Shown piece by piece: positions 8,816 to 18,115 of a stretch of 64,000 nt of DNA (positions are counted from its first letter, which is position 1; the number at the start of each line of letters is the position of its first letter). The notes below the pieces were generated by a model. That model was not told the DNA's origin, did no database searches, and saw nothing but the letters and a program-made list of their open reading frames with translations. This DNA comes from Caldichromatium japonicum (lineage in GTDB: Bacteria > Pseudomonadota > Gammaproteobacteria > Chromatiales > Chromatiaceae), in contig NZ_CP048029.1 in NCBI RefSeq assembly GCF_011290485.1, positions 2,366,501 through 2,430,500 on the forward strand, read 5' to 3'. The translations under genes and the position numbers were made by a program.

Positions 8816-9542
8816 CGGTGCCTGCCCCGCCACAAGACCTACTGCCCCAACCGCCGAGGCCTTACGGGTCGGCGGGCTGGTGCCCTTGACGACCCTGGAT
8901 TATCCAGGCGAGCTGGCGGCGGTGGTCTTTTGTCAGGGCTGTCCGTGGTGGTGTCGCTATTGCCACAATGGACATCTGCTCGAGGCCACTGAGAGACCGC
9001 CATTCACCTGGGCAAGGATCGAAGGCTTTTTGCGACAGCGGCAGGGACTACTCGATGCGGTGGTCTTCAGCGGCGGTGAACCGACCGCCCAGACCGCCCT
9101 AACCGCTGCCCTGCAAGCGGTCCGGGCGCTGGGGTATAAGATCGGGCTCCATACCAGCGGCGCCTATCCTGAGCACCTGCCTGCCATCCTACCGTTCATC
9201 GATTGGGTGGGGCTGGACATCAAGGCCCTGCCCGAGGACTACCCGGCCATCACCAGGGTCCCGGCCTCAGGCCAGCGGGCCTGGGAGACGTTGGAGATCC
9301 TGGTGGGGGCCGGCGTCGATCTCGAGGTCCGCACCACCCTGATGCCTAATTGGACGCCTGACTATGTGCGGTGCTTAAGCGAGCGCCTCGCCGATGCGGG
9401 GGTGCGTCACTATGCGCTCCAGGTCTGCACACTCGCGCACGCGCTCGACCCGTCCTTACCGCTCTATAGCACGCCGCCCCAGACGCTTGCCTCAGCCGTG
9501 GACCCCAACTGCTTCGCCCGTCTAGAGGTTCGCGGTCTCTAA
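8808..9542 (+). CDS. nrdG: Anaerobic ribonucleotide reductase activating radical-SAM protein
   Basis: Radical-SAM enzyme that installs the glycyl radical on NrdD. The cluster motif CPWWCRYC (C45, C49, C52; CX3CX2C) and the SAM-binding FSGGEPT are clear. Its 244 residues and the LVPLTTLDYPGELAAVVFCQGC opening fit the larger NrdG2 subgroup. The ATG at 8808 overlaps the preceding small gene, implying translational coupling within the nrdD operon. An IS630 element begins about 30 bases after the stop. Confidence 0.92.
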   Translation: MPDGACPATRPTAPTAEALRVGGLVPLTTLDYPGELAAVVFCQGCPWWCRYCHNGHLLEATERPPFTWARIEGFLRQRQGLLDAVVFSGGEPTAQTALTAALQAVRALGYKIGLHTSGAYPEHLPAILPFIDWVGLDIKALPEDYPAITRVPASGQRAWETLEILVGAGVDLEVRTTLMPNWTPDYVRCLSERLADAGVRHYALQVCTLAHALDPSLPLYSTPPQTLASAVDPNCFARLEVRGL

Positions 9543-9569
9543 ATCTAAGTTACGTTGCATCCTGCTTCT

Positions 9570-10637
9570 TGAGCTGTCCTGATGTCGTGGGCATGGAAAG
9601 ACGAGACATGAGATTGCTGTCGTTTGCGGCGCGCGAAGAGCGGCGGCGTCAGGTGGTGAGTTTGCGGCGGCGTGGCTGGAGGTATGAAGCGATAGGCGCG
9701 CAGAGGGGATTGTTGGGCGCAGGGGTGTTCGACATCTGCAAAGGCTATGGGCGCGAAGGGGCCCAAGGGCAAGGGGGGTGGGCGCAAGGTGGGCGAGAAG
9801 CGGGCGCTGTTGGCGGAGCAGGACGCCCAGATACGCAAGCTCATGTGCGACGGGACACCGGATCAGCTGAAGCTGCCGTTTGCGCTGTGGAGCCGGCAGG
9901 CGGTGCGGCAGTTGATCCTCGACCGTTTTGGCATCGAGCTCAGGCCGCAGGGGGAAGGCAAGTACTTGGCGCGCTGGGGATTGACGCCCCAGAAACCGAT
10001 TCGGCGCGCCTATGAGCAAAGCCCGCCGGCGGGCAAGACGTGGCTTGAGGAGACCTACCCGGACATTGCCCGGCGCGCCAAGGCCGAGGGCGCCGAAATC
10101 CACTGGGGCGATGAAACGGGGCTGCGCTCGGACGAGGTGCGCGGGCGCTCTTATGCGCCGGCGATCAAGACGTCCGAGATTCGCGTCACGCACCGTCGCG
10201 AAGGCCTGTCGGTGATCTCGACGCTGACCAACCGCGGCAAGGTGCGTCGGAAGGTGTTCGCGGGGGCGATGAACGCCGACATCCTGATCGACTTCATGAA
10301 GCGGCTCGTCAAGGACGCCAGGGGCAAGAAGATCTTCCTCATCCTCGACAACCTGCGCGTGCATCACACCAAGCCGGTCAAGGCGTGGCTGGCTGCATGC
10401 GCCAATCAAATCGAGGCGTCCTCCCTCCCCCCCTACAGCCCAGCACTGAACCCCAACGAGATGCTCAAGGCCACCATCACCGCGCAGGCGCCCTCCCGCG
10501 CCAAGGGCGATCTGAAGAAGGCGACCGTCAGCCACCTGCGCCGCCTTCTCAATTCCCCCCAACGCATCATGCGCTACTTCCAGCATCCCAAGCTCCATGA
10601 TGCCGCGTAATATAAGTTCATTGGTTTCGGATCAATA
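9570..10637 (+). mobile_element. IS630-family insertion sequence, copy 1
   Basis: Right end is defined by comparison with copy 2: both share sequence through TTCGGATCAATA. The left part matches copies 2 and 3 only from TGAGCTGTCC (about 9570), so the left terminal repeat seen in copy 3 is missing here. Copies 1 and 2 lie in opposite orientation around the hup-tal segment with their right ends facing inward. Confidence 0.85.
9593..10610 (+). CDS. IS630-family transposase, two overlapping frames
   Basis: The first frame starts at ATG 9593 (MERRDMRLLSFAAREERRRQ), carrying the helix-turn-helix part, and runs on to 10015. The second frame (9747-10610) carries KLPFALWSRQAVRQLI and the DDE_3 catalytic part with HWGDETGL, FLILDNLRVHH and PPYSPALNPNE. 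Moving from one frame to the other needs a +1 shift near 9750-9780. The same offset occurs in copy 3, so it is either programmed or an old inherited break. Similar to IS630 transposases that open with a GRKVGE-type linker. Confidence 0.8.
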
Positions 10638-11256
10638 ATTCATAGGACTCGCTGAGCAAAGCGCGATGAGGCATCCCCTGGGCAGCTGTTTCAGTTGGGC
10701 CAAGCGGCTCCCAGATCACCCCAAAGTGTTCAAGATAGGCGCGCGCCAGGGCGATCGCCGGCTCGATCTGCTTCTTGACGGGGGCCGTCAGCTCGCCGCC
10801 GAAGTCATCGAGCTCGACCGGCTGCACGCCGATCAGAAGCAGATGCTTGGGATATTCGCCTAAAAGCTGGGCTGCACCCAAGACCTCTTGGAACCCGGTC
10901 TGATGCAGACTCATCCTTTTGACCCCAAGGAATCTCGGCACATCCTCGCCCTCGATCCGCTTGAGCGTGCCCGGCGGCAGGTCATAGTCGATGGCATCGA
11001 AGACCACCAAGATCTCGGCCCAATGCACGAGATCGAGTAGATACAGTCCCTGGGTCCCGCCATCGACCACCTGGACATTTGGCCCCAGGCGATAGCGGCG
11101 GGCGATCTCTTCGACCACCCGCACCCCAAAGCCCTCGTCGGCCCAGAGCAGATTGCCGATTCCGAGGAGCAGGACAGGAGGGGACTTGGTCTGCGGGGTC
11201 GCTCCCGACCCCGTGGCGGGTGCAGCATCCGCTTGCGCAGAGGAACCTTGGCTCAT
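10618..11256 (-). CDS. hupD: Hydrogenase maturation protease HupD/HyaD-type, C-terminus altered by IS
   Basis: Endopeptidase that trims the C-terminal tail of the hydrogenase large subunit after nickel insertion. The family opening LLLGIGNLLWADEGFGVRVVEE, the middle FDAIDYDLPPGT and the MSLHQTGFQEVL histidine region supply the expected nickel-sensing Glu, Asp and His. An extra polar N-terminal stretch of about 26 residues precedes the core. The final residues LLIRNQ and the stop are encoded by the right end of IS630 copy 1, so the native tail is lost. The start overlaps hupC by four bases (ATGA). Confidence 0.88.
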   Translation of the reverse strand: MSQGSSAQADAAPATGSGATPQTKSPPVLLLGIGNLLWADEGFGVRVVEEIARRYRLGPNVQVVDGGTQGLYLLDLVHWAEILVVFDAIDYDLPPGTLKRIEGEDVPRFLGVKRMSLHQTGFQEVLGAAQLLGEYPKHLLLIGVQPVELDDFGGELTAPVKKQIEPAIALARAYLEHFGVIWEPLGPTETAAQGMPHRALLSESYELLIRNQ

Positions 11257-11945
11257 GGCCGATCGTCTTTAAACATCCGCCAGCCGCTGATCATGGTGCT
11301 GATCAGGCTCTGGCGCGAGAGGATATCCTCTCGGATCGCTACATAGACATGCAGCATCACAAAGACGACGATGACCCACATCCCCCAGTGGTGCCACAGG
11401 CGTACATCCTGGCTTTGACCGACCGCCGGGATGACCCAGCCGAAGAGGAGATCCTGCCAACTTCCGGAACCGCTCTGTTCTGAATAAAGCGCCAGGCCCG
11501 TCACGATCATCACAAAACCGCCGACCGTGATGATGGCGACCATGAAGAGATGGGCAAGCGGATTGTGCCCGATATATTTGCGCGGTTCAGGCTCGAGAAA
11601 GGCATACCAACGCACCTCATGCCAAAGCTCGCTCCAAAACGAGCGCTGCCAAAAGGGCAGGGTAAAGAGTTGGCGCGCATATTGGTTGCCCACTGCTGCC
11701 CAATAGAGTCTGAATATAAAACCGACTAAAAAGACATAGGCCGCTGAGAAGTGCAAAAAGCGAATATAGCCCATTAAATAATGATCGCTCGCCTCACCCG
11801 CTAGGCTCGGCAAGGGATTGGCGATCAGATAGCCGGTGATGGCTAAGAGGGTGATCGCCAGGGCATTGACCCAATGCCAGAGGCGGATCGGGGCCTCATA
11901 GACATAGACCGCGGTCTGTTTGACGGTAGGCAGACTGGTATCCAT
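11253..11945 (-). CDS. hupC: Ni/Fe-hydrogenase cytochrome b subunit
   Basis: Membrane di-haem cytochrome b that passes electrons from the hydrogenase to the quinone pool. The 230-residue chain opens with VYVYEAPIRLWHWVNALAITLLAITGYLI and has four hydrophobic segments. Histidines lie in IRLWHWVN, FLHFSAAYV and RLWHHWGMW (haem ligands by family knowledge). The start at 11945 follows GAGGAGG by a normal distance; upstream sequence in frame belongs to the hupL end. Order hupS-hupL-hupC-hupD is the usual uptake hydrogenase operon. Confidence 0.93.
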   Translation of the reverse strand: MDTSLPTVKQTAVYVYEAPIRLWHWVNALAITLLAITGYLIANPLPSLAGEASDHYLMGYIRFLHFSAAYVFLVGFIFRLYWAAVGNQYARQLFTLPFWQRSFWSELWHEVRWYAFLEPEPRKYIGHNPLAHLFMVAIITVGGFVMIVTGLALYSEQSGSGSWQDLLFGWVIPAVGQSQDVRLWHHWGMWVIVVFVMLHVYVAIREDILSRQSLISTMISGWRMFKDDRP

Positions 11946-11955
11946 CGCAACCTCC

Positions 11956-13746
11956 TCAACGCACCCGCACCCGGATGAGTTCCTCACCCCCCGGACCCAT
12001 GAGATGGGTCGAGCAGGCCAGACAGGGGTCAAAGCTATGCAAGACCCGCAGGATCTCTAACGGCTGGTCGGGGATCGCAAGCGGCGTCCCCAGGAGCGCG
12101 GCCTCGAAGGCGCCGATATTGCCTTTTGGGTCACGCGGCGAGCCATTCCAGGTGGTCGGGACCACCGCTTGATAGTTGGCGATCTTGCCGTTTTCGATCA
12201 CCACCCAGTGCCCGAGTGCCCCGCGCGGGGCCTCGGTGGTCCCTACCCCCTTGGCGGTCTTGGGCCAGGTCTTGGGGTCCCATTTGTCGGTATTGGCGGT
12301 CGCCGTATTTCCCGCCTTGAGGTTGGCGATCAGCCGCTGGTGAAATGCGCGCAGCTTGTGCGCCGCCCAGGAGGCCTCGAGCCCGCGCGCCGCGGTACGC
12401 CCCAGCGCCGAAAAGAGCGCCGAGACAGGCAGGCCCAGATCGGTGAGCGTCTTATCGACCGGCTCCTTGAACTCAGGGATGCCCTTCGCATAGCCGATCA
12501 CCCAGCGCGCCAGGGGTCCGACCTCCATCGCATGCCCACGCCAGCGCGGGGCCTTAAGCCAACTATATTTGGCCCCTTCATCTAGGGCCTCGATTCGGGT
12601 CTTGTCTCCACGGGTGTTGGGACCCAGGACGAAATTGGGCTCGGTCACCCCTTCCCAGGGATGGAGCCCTTTGGATTCATCGGTATAGCTATACCAAGAG
12701 TGGGTGACGAACTCCCGGATCTCATTGGGGTTGCGCAGATCGACCTTATGCACCTCATTGAGATTGCCGTTGATGATCGCCCCGCGCGGCAGGAGCTGAT
12801 TCTCGGCTGAGTCATCATTGGCACGGTCGGGGATGTCGCCATAAGAGAGTACTGCCCGGCTGCTCAACCCTCCGCCATAGATCCAATCCTTATAGAAGGA
12901 GGCGATCGCCATCAGGTCGGGGAGATAGACCTTGTCGATAAATTCAATGGTGCGCTCGATGATCGAGCCGACCAGGTTGAGGCGCTCCATATTGACCGCA
13001 CCCACCGCACCCGTGTCATGGATGTTGATGGCGCAGGGGACACCGCCGACCAGCCAATTGGGATGCGGGTTCTTGCCGCCATAGATAGTATGGATCTTGA
13101 CGATCTCCTTCTGGAAGTCCAGGGCTTCCAGATAATGGGCGACCGCCAAGAGATTGACCTCAGGCGGCAGGCGATAGGCCGGATGGCCCCAATAGGCATT
13201 GCTGAATGGACCGAGCTGACCCGATTCGACAAAGCGCCTGACGCGGTCTTGGATATCGCGGAAATAGCCGGGTGAGGACAGCGGCCAATCCGAGATCTTC
13301 TGGGCGATCTCTGAGGTCCCCTTGGGATCGGCCTTGAGCGCCGAGACCACATCCACCCAATCGAGCGCATGCAGATGATAGAAATGCACCAGGTGATCCT
13401 GGGCATAGAGGGTCAACTGTATGATGTTGCGGATGATATGGGCGTTCTCGGGGATCTGGATGCCGAGAGCGTTCTCCACCGCGCGCACCGAGGTCAGGGC
13501 ATGGGTGCCGGTGCAGACCCCGCAGATGCGTTGGGTGAAGGCCCAGGCATCGCGCGGGTCGCGTCCGCGCAGGATAATCTCCAACCCCCGCCACATGGTC
13601 CCGCTGGAGACCGCGTTGCGGATGACATTGTTCTCGTCGAGATTGACCTCGCAGCGCAGATGACCCTCGATGCGGGTCACCGGATCGACTACGATGCGCT
13701 GACCGGAGCGATCGAGCTGAGCACTGTTGGCGATCTGGCTGCTCAT
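11956..13746 (-). CDS. hupL: Uptake [NiFe]-hydrogenase large subunit
   Basis: Carries the NiFe active site. Both nickel-binding cysteine pairs are visible: C75/C78 in [10 protein letters not shown] and C575/C578 in DPCLACSTH. After His581 comes the 15-residue tail [15 protein letters not shown] that the maturation protease removes. Length (596) and [12 protein letters not shown] fit group 1 membrane-bound hydrogenases. Start overlaps the hupS stop by four bases. Confidence 0.97.
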   Translation of the reverse strand: MSSQIANSAQLDRSGQRIVVDPVTRIEGHLRCEVNLDENNVIRNAVSSGTMWRGLEIILRGRDPRDAWAFTQRICGVCTGTHALTSVRAVENALGIQIPENAHIIRNIIQLTLYAQDHLVHFYHLHALDWVDVVSALKADPKGTSEIAQKISDWPLSSPGYFRDIQDRVRRFVESGQLGPFSNAYWGHPAYRLPPEVNLLAVAHYLEALDFQKEIVKIHTIYGGKNPHPNWLVGGVPCAINIHDTGAVGAVNMERLNLVGSIIERTIEFIDKVYLPDLMAIASFYKDWIYGGGLSSRAVLSYGDIPDRANDDSAENQLLPRGAIINGNLNEVHKVDLRNPNEIREFVTHSWYSYTDESKGLHPWEGVTEPNFVLGPNTRGDKTRIEALDEGAKYSWLKAPRWRGHAMEVGPLARWVIGYAKGIPEFKEPVDKTLTDLGLPVSALFSALGRTAARGLEASWAAHKLRAFHQRLIANLKAGNTATANTDKWDPKTWPKTAKGVGTTEAPRGALGHWVVIENGKIANYQAVVPTTWNGSPRDPKGNIGAFEAALLGTPLAIPDQPLEILRVLHSFDPCLACSTHLMGPGGEELIRVRVR

Positions 13747-14837
13747 ACCTGTTCACCCTCACTGTGTTGCACCCCTGCGCGTTGTTTGCCCCGATGGATG
13801 GCGCTCGCTACGGCATGGACGGCGATCGCTGTGCCCACTCCCGCAGCAGCGGCAATCCCGACGGTATCGGCATTGGCCTCGATGCCAAAGACCCGGGTAT
13901 CGGTGACGTGTTGATAGAAGCTCCCCTTGTCCCAGAAGTCCCTTTCCGAGCAGCCGATACAGCCGTGCCCCGACTGGATCGGGAAGGAGACGCCGGCGTT
14001 CCAGCGCACGGTCGAGCAGGCGTTATAGGTGGTCGGGCCCTTGCAGCCCATCTTATAGAGGCAATAGCCCTTACGCGCGCCCTCGTCGTCCCAGGACTCA
14101 ACGAACTGGCCAGCATCGAAATGCGGACGCCGATAGCACTTGTCGTGGATGCGCTGGCCATAAAACATCTTGGGGCGGCCTTGGCGGTCGAGCTCGGGCA
14201 GGCGCTCGAAGGTGAGGAGATAGACGATCACGCTGGTCATGACCTCGGCGATCGGCGGACAGCCCGGCACCTTGATGATCGGCTTATCATGGATCACCCG
14301 ATCCACCGGCACCGCCTGGGTGGGATTGGGATGGGCCGCCTGTACACAGCCAAAGGAGGCGCAGCTCCCCCAGGCGACCACCGCCAGACAGTCGCTCGCC
14401 ACCTCGCGCAGCTGTTCGAGGAAGGGCCGACCGCCGACGATGCAGCTCATGCCATCCTGGGCCAGCGGCGGATTGCCCTCGACCGCCAAGAGATAGCGCC
14501 CCTTGTGTTTTTCACCGATCTGGTCGAGGATCGCTTCGGCCTGATGACCGGCAGCGGCCATCAGGGTATCGGTATAGTCAAGCGAGATCATCGACAGCAC
14601 GACGTCTGAGGCCAAGGGATGCGCCGAGCGGATGAAGGACTCGGAGCAACAGGTGCATTCCAGGCCATGCAGCCAGAGCACGGGGATGCGCGGTTTGGTC
14701 TCGAGCGCCTCAGCGATTTGCCCCACTAGGTTCTGTGCCAGCCCCAGGCTGGCTGCGGTGAGGCTACAAAACTTGAGAAAGGCGCGCCGGCTGATGCCCT
14801 GCCGGCGCATGGCGGCATAGAAGCTCTCGGTGCTCAT
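13743..14837 (-). CDS. hupS: Uptake [NiFe]-hydrogenase small subunit, Tat-exported
   Basis: Iron-sulfur subunit, exported folded together with HupL. The twin-arginine signal reads [18 protein letters not shown] (R17, R18). The proximal cluster region [13 protein letters not shown] and distal cysteines in [12 protein letters not shown] are present. A C-terminal hydrophobic helix ([22 protein letters not shown]) anchors it in the membrane. First gene of hupSLCD. No accessory hup/hyp genes follow; the operon runs into IS630 copy 1. Confidence 0.96.
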   Translation of the reverse strand: MSTESFYAAMRRQGISRRAFLKFCSLTAASLGLAQNLVGQIAEALETKPRIPVLWLHGLECTCCSESFIRSAHPLASDVVLSMISLDYTDTLMAAAGHQAEAILDQIGEKHKGRYLLAVEGNPPLAQDGMSCIVGGRPFLEQLREVASDCLAVVAWGSCASFGCVQAAHPNPTQAVPVDRVIHDKPIIKVPGCPPIAEVMTSVIVYLLTFERLPELDRQGRPKMFYGQRIHDKCYRRPHFDAGQFVESWDDEGARKGYCLYKMGCKGPTTYNACSTVRWNAGVSFPIQSGHGCIGCSERDFWDKGSFYQHVTDTRVFGIEANADTVGIAAAAGVGTAIAVHAVASAIHRGKQRAGVQHSEGEQV

Positions 14838-15005
14838 TTGTGGATCTCATGGCGTTTGTATTGTTTTTGTAGCGTGCAGCGCGGACTGGGGGTCCGTGCC
14901 TTTACTCCTCCAAAGAGTGAGGAATTAGAGCACTCTTGCCGCCGAGCAAGCAAGCATCAGCCAATTCAAAAAATCATTTATGCAATGACAATCATCAATT
15001 CAGTA

Positions 15006-15024
15006 AACCAATCGGATATTGGTT
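15006..15024. repeat. Short inverted repeat between hupS and the AEC transporter
   Basis: Arms AACCAAT and ATTGGTT with a five-base spacer, in the only gap between the divergent hupS and transporter genes. It could be an operator. The rest of the gap (14838-15078) shows no convincing promoter to me. Confidence 0.3.
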
Positions 15025-15078
15025 GCGCTCCCCTGTATCCTTCAGCCTTTTCCCAGACCTCTTCCCGCAGGTACCCCC

Positions 15079-16020
15079 TTGTACGCCATCCTCTCGGTCA
15101 CCGCCCCGATCTTTATCTTGATCGCCCTTGCATTCGTCGCCGTGCACGCTCGCTGGATACCGCGCGAGGGGGCCCTGGCGCTCGGGCGCTATGCCCTGCT
15201 CTTTGCCTTACCGGCCCTGTTGTTCAATACCCTATCCAAGCGCCCGCTTGCCGAGCTGGTGGTCATGGATTTCCTGACCGTCTATGCAGGGACCTCGCTG
15301 CTCGTCTATGGCCTGGGGATCCTGATCGCCTCCTTGATCCGCCGCAGCGCCCCAGCCGCCAATGCCTTTTATGGTCTGGGGGTGTCGATGTCGAACAGCA
15401 GCTACATCGGCTATCCGCTAGTGGCACAGCTCTTGGGGGAACCGGCCCTGGTCGCGGTGGTCATGGCGATCCTGACCGAGGTGTTGTTGATCCTGCCCAT
15501 CACCCTGATCCTCGCCGAATTCGCCCAGGCGCGCGCCCAGGGTGGCCCTTGGCGCACCCTGGGCAAGGTCTTGTGGACAGTGGGCATGAACCCGATCGTG
15601 CTCGCGATCGGCGCCGGTATCCTGTTTGCGGCGTTCGATTGGCGCCTGCCCATCGCACTTGGGCGTACCCTCGATATGCTGGCCGGATCGGCCGCAGTGG
15701 TCGCGCTCTTTGCCATCGGCGGCGGGCTTGCCAGCCAGCGGGTCCAAGGCTCGGTTGGGCCGGCGCTTGCGGTCGCTGCCGGCAAGCTGATCGGCCACCC
15801 GCTGGTGGCCTTGGGGATGCTGAGCCTGGTCCCGCAGCTAGATCCAGTACTCAGACAGGCGGCCCTGATCCTCGCCGGTCTGCCCATGGTCACCCTGTAT
15901 CCGCTGCTCGCCCAGCGTTATGGACAGGGCGAGACCGCGGCCACCGCCCTGGTGCTGGCCACCCTTCTCGCCTTCTTCACGCTCAATCTCGAATTGGCGT
16001 TGTTTGTGCGTCCGGCATGA
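15079..16020 (+). CDS. AEC (auxin efflux carrier) family transporter
   Basis: Inner-membrane permease of about 313 residues with roughly ten hydrophobic segments. It opens with LYAILSVTAPIFILIALAFVA and carries GLGVSMSNSSYIGYPL, typical of AEC proteins, plus GMNPIVLAIGAGILF at the start of the second half. Substrates in this family are organic anions such as malate; the one here is unknown. Both candidate starts are TTG (15079 and 15019); I prefer 15079 because the conserved first helix begins there. Convergent with tal. Confidence 0.82.
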   Translation: MYAILSVTAPIFILIALAFVAVHARWIPREGALALGRYALLFALPALLFNTLSKRPLAELVVMDFLTVYAGTSLLVYGLGILIASLIRRSAPAANAFYGLGVSMSNSSYIGYPLVAQLLGEPALVAVVMAILTEVLLILPITLILAEFAQARAQGGPWRTLGKVLWTVGMNPIVLAIGAGILFAAFDWRLPIALGRTLDMLAGSAAVVALFAIGGGLASQRVQGSVGPALAVAAGKLIGHPLVALGMLSLVPQLDPVLRQAALILAGLPMVTLYPLLAQRYGQGETAATALVLATLLAFFTLNLELALFVRPA

Positions 16021-16043
16021 GCCAAGACCTGGCCACTCTGCGA

Positions 16044-16070
16044 GGCCGGTTTCCCTCAGAAAACCCGGCC
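16044..16070 (+). terminator. Imperfect hairpin between convergent AEC transporter and tal genes
   Basis: GGCCGGTTT pairs with AAACCCGGCC apart from one bulged base, shortly after the transporter stop. It could serve both convergent genes, but lacks a T-tract. Confidence 0.4.
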
Positions 16071-16095
16071 CCTGCTCTCGCTCTCTAACCCGGCC

Positions 16096-17076
16096 TCAGC
16101 GCCCCCCGCCCGCATCCTGGTGCAGTGTCCCGACGAGTTGTTCGAGCCTGCGGGTATCGGCGGTAAAGAGCCGGATCCCCTCGGCGAGCTTTTCGCTCGC
16201 CATGGCGTCCTCGTTCAAGGCCCAGCGGAAGGCCGGCTCATCGGGGGCGATCTTGGGCAGATCCAAGGTCATGGCCGCCTCGGGATCGAGCCGCCGTTGG
16301 ACCTCGCCCTCGTTTGCCGCAAGCTCGGCCAAGAATTGCGGCGAGATGGTCAGGGCATCGCAGCCGGCAAGCGCCAGGATCTCGCCGACATTGCGAAAGC
16401 TCGCGCCCATCACCGTGGTGCGATAGCCGTGGCGCTTGTAGTACTGATAGATACACCTAACCGACTGCACCCCCGGGTCCTCGTCCGGGGGATAATCGAC
16501 GCCGGGGTTGGCCTGCTTGTACCAATCGAGGATACGGCCCACGAAGGGCGAGATCAGGGTGACACCGGCATCGGCGCAGACGACTGCCTGGCTGAGGCTA
16601 AAGAGGAGCGTCATGTTACAATGGATCGCCTTGCGCTCTAGGCGTTCAGCGGCGCGGATCCCCTCCCAGGTCGAGGCGATCTTAAAGAGCACCCGCTCGC
16701 CCGGATCGATCCCCGCCTGCTGATAGAGTCCGACCAGGGTCTCGACGCGCTCGATGGTCGCCTCGGTATCGAACGACAAGCGGGCATCGATCTCGGTGGA
16801 GACGCGCCCGGGGATGACCCTAAGGATCTCGACCCCAAAATTGACCGCGAGTTTGTCCAGGGTCCAGCGCATCTGGGTCTCGGGATCGATAGCCTTGTCC
16901 TTGCCAAAGCGCAGCGCCTCCTCGACCAGGTGCCGATAGGCCGGCATCTGCGCGGCCTTATAGAGCAGCGAGGGGTTGGTGGTGGCGTCCTGGGGCCGGT
17001 ATTCGGCGATCGACTGGATGTCACCGGTGTCGGCGACCACGATAGAGATCTGTTTGAGCGACTCAAGCTGGTTCAT
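16096..17076 (-). CDS. tal: Transaldolase
   Basis: Pentose phosphate enzyme moving a dihydroxyacetone unit between sugar phosphates. The Schiff-base lysine is K132 in [13 protein letters not shown], the same number as in E. coli Tal[14 protein letters not shown] and [27 protein letters not shown] are class signatures. Length of 326 residues fits TalB-type enzymes (about 317). GGGAGC lies upstream of ATG 17076. IS630 copy 2 ends about 35 bases before the start codon, so the native promoter may have been displaced. Confidence 0.96.
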   Translation of the reverse strand: MNQLESLKQISIVVADTGDIQSIAEYRPQDATTNPSLLYKAAQMPAYRHLVEEALRFGKDKAIDPETQMRWTLDKLAVNFGVEILRVIPGRVSTEIDARLSFDTEATIERVETLVGLYQQAGIDPGERVLFKIASTWEGIRAAERLERKAIHCNMTLLFSLSQAVVCADAGVTLISPFVGRILDWYKQANPGVDYPPDEDPGVQSVRCIYQYYKRHGYRTTVMGASFRNVGEILALAGCDALTISPQFLAELAANEGEVQRRLDPEAAMTLDLPKIAPDEPAFRWALNEDAMASEKLAEGIRLFTADTRRLEQLVGTLHQDAGGGR

Positions 17077-17111
17077 GGGTCTTGCTCCCTGAGCGTTTGA
17101 GTGATTTGTCT

Positions 17112-18095
17112 TATTGATCCGAAACCAATGAACTTATATTACGTGGCATCATGGAGCTTGGGATGCTGGAAGTAGCGCATGATGCGTTGGGGGGAATTGA
17201 GAAGGCGGCGCAGGTGGCTGACGGTCGCCTTCTTCAGATCGCCCTTGGCGCGGGAGGGCGCCTGCGCGGTGATGGTGGCCTTGAGCATCTCGTTGGGGTT
17301 CAGTGCTGGACTGTAGGGGGGGAGGGAGGAGGCCTCGATTTGATTGGCGCATGCAGCCAGCCACGCCTTGACCGACTTGGTGTGATGCACGCGCAGGTTG
17401 TCGAGGATGAGGAAGATCTTCTTGCCCCTGGCGTCCTTGACGAGCAGCTTCATGAAGTCGATCAGGATGTCGGCGTTCATCGCCCCCGCGAACGCCTTCC
17501 AAGGCACCTTGCCGCGGTTGGTCAGCGTCGAGATCACCGACAGGCCTTCGCGACGGTGCGTGATGCGAATCTCGGACGTCTTGATCGCCGGCGCATAAGA
17601 GCGCCCGCGCACCTCGTCCGAGCGCAGCCCCGTTTCATCGCCCCAGTGGATTTCGGCGCCCTCGGCCTTGGCGCGCCGGGCAATGTCCGGGTAGGTCTCC
17701 TCAAGCCACGTCTTGCCCGCCGGCGGGCTTTGCTCATAGGCGCGCCGAATCGGTTTCTGGGGCGTCAATCCCCAGCGCGCCATGTACTTGCCCTCCCCCT
17801 GCGGCCTGAGCTCGATGCCAAAACGGTCGAGGATCAACTGCCGCACCGCCTGCCGGCTCCACAGCGCAAACGGCAGCTTCAGCTGATCCGGTGTCCCGTC
17901 GCACATGAGCTTGCGTATCTGGGCGTCCTGCTCCGCCAACAGCGCCCGCTTCTCACCCACTTTGCGCCCACCCCCCTTGTCCTTGGGCCCCTTCGCGCGC
18001 CGCAAACGACAGCAATCTCATGTCTCGTCTTTCCATGCCCACGACATCTGGACAGCTCACTCAATTTCAAAAGCATGTGTTTTTTAATCAAGAAA
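17112..18095 (-). mobile_element. IS630-family insertion sequence, copy 2
   Basis: Nearly identical to copy 1 but inverted. Its right end (TATTGATCCGAAACCAATG read outward from 17112) matches that of copy 1. The left end near 18090 shares ATGCTTTTGAAATTGAG with copy 3 and then diverges. Compared with copy 1 it lacks 120 bp between two GCGCGAAG octamers, removing most of the N-terminal frame, so this copy probably cannot move by itself. Confidence 0.85.
17139..18005 (-). pseudogene. IS630-family transposase, N-terminal deletion
   Basis: The long frame encodes the same catalytic part as copy 1 (HWGDETGL, FLILDNLRVHH, PPYSPALNPNE) with few substitutions, for example VPWKAF where copy 1 has VRRKVF. 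The helix-turn-helix region is mostly deleted and the remaining start would be a TTG. Likely non-functional, though it could be mobilised by an intact copy elsewhere. Confidence 0.8.
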
Positions 18096-18115
18096 GATAG
18101 GTACACCCAAACAGG

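Noticed and set aside
14838..15018. Sigma-54-like TGGCTGATGCTTGCTT on the minus strand upstream of hupS
   Set aside because: The spacing between the GG and GC elements is one base too short, so I do not claim a sigma-54 promoter for the hydrogenase operon.
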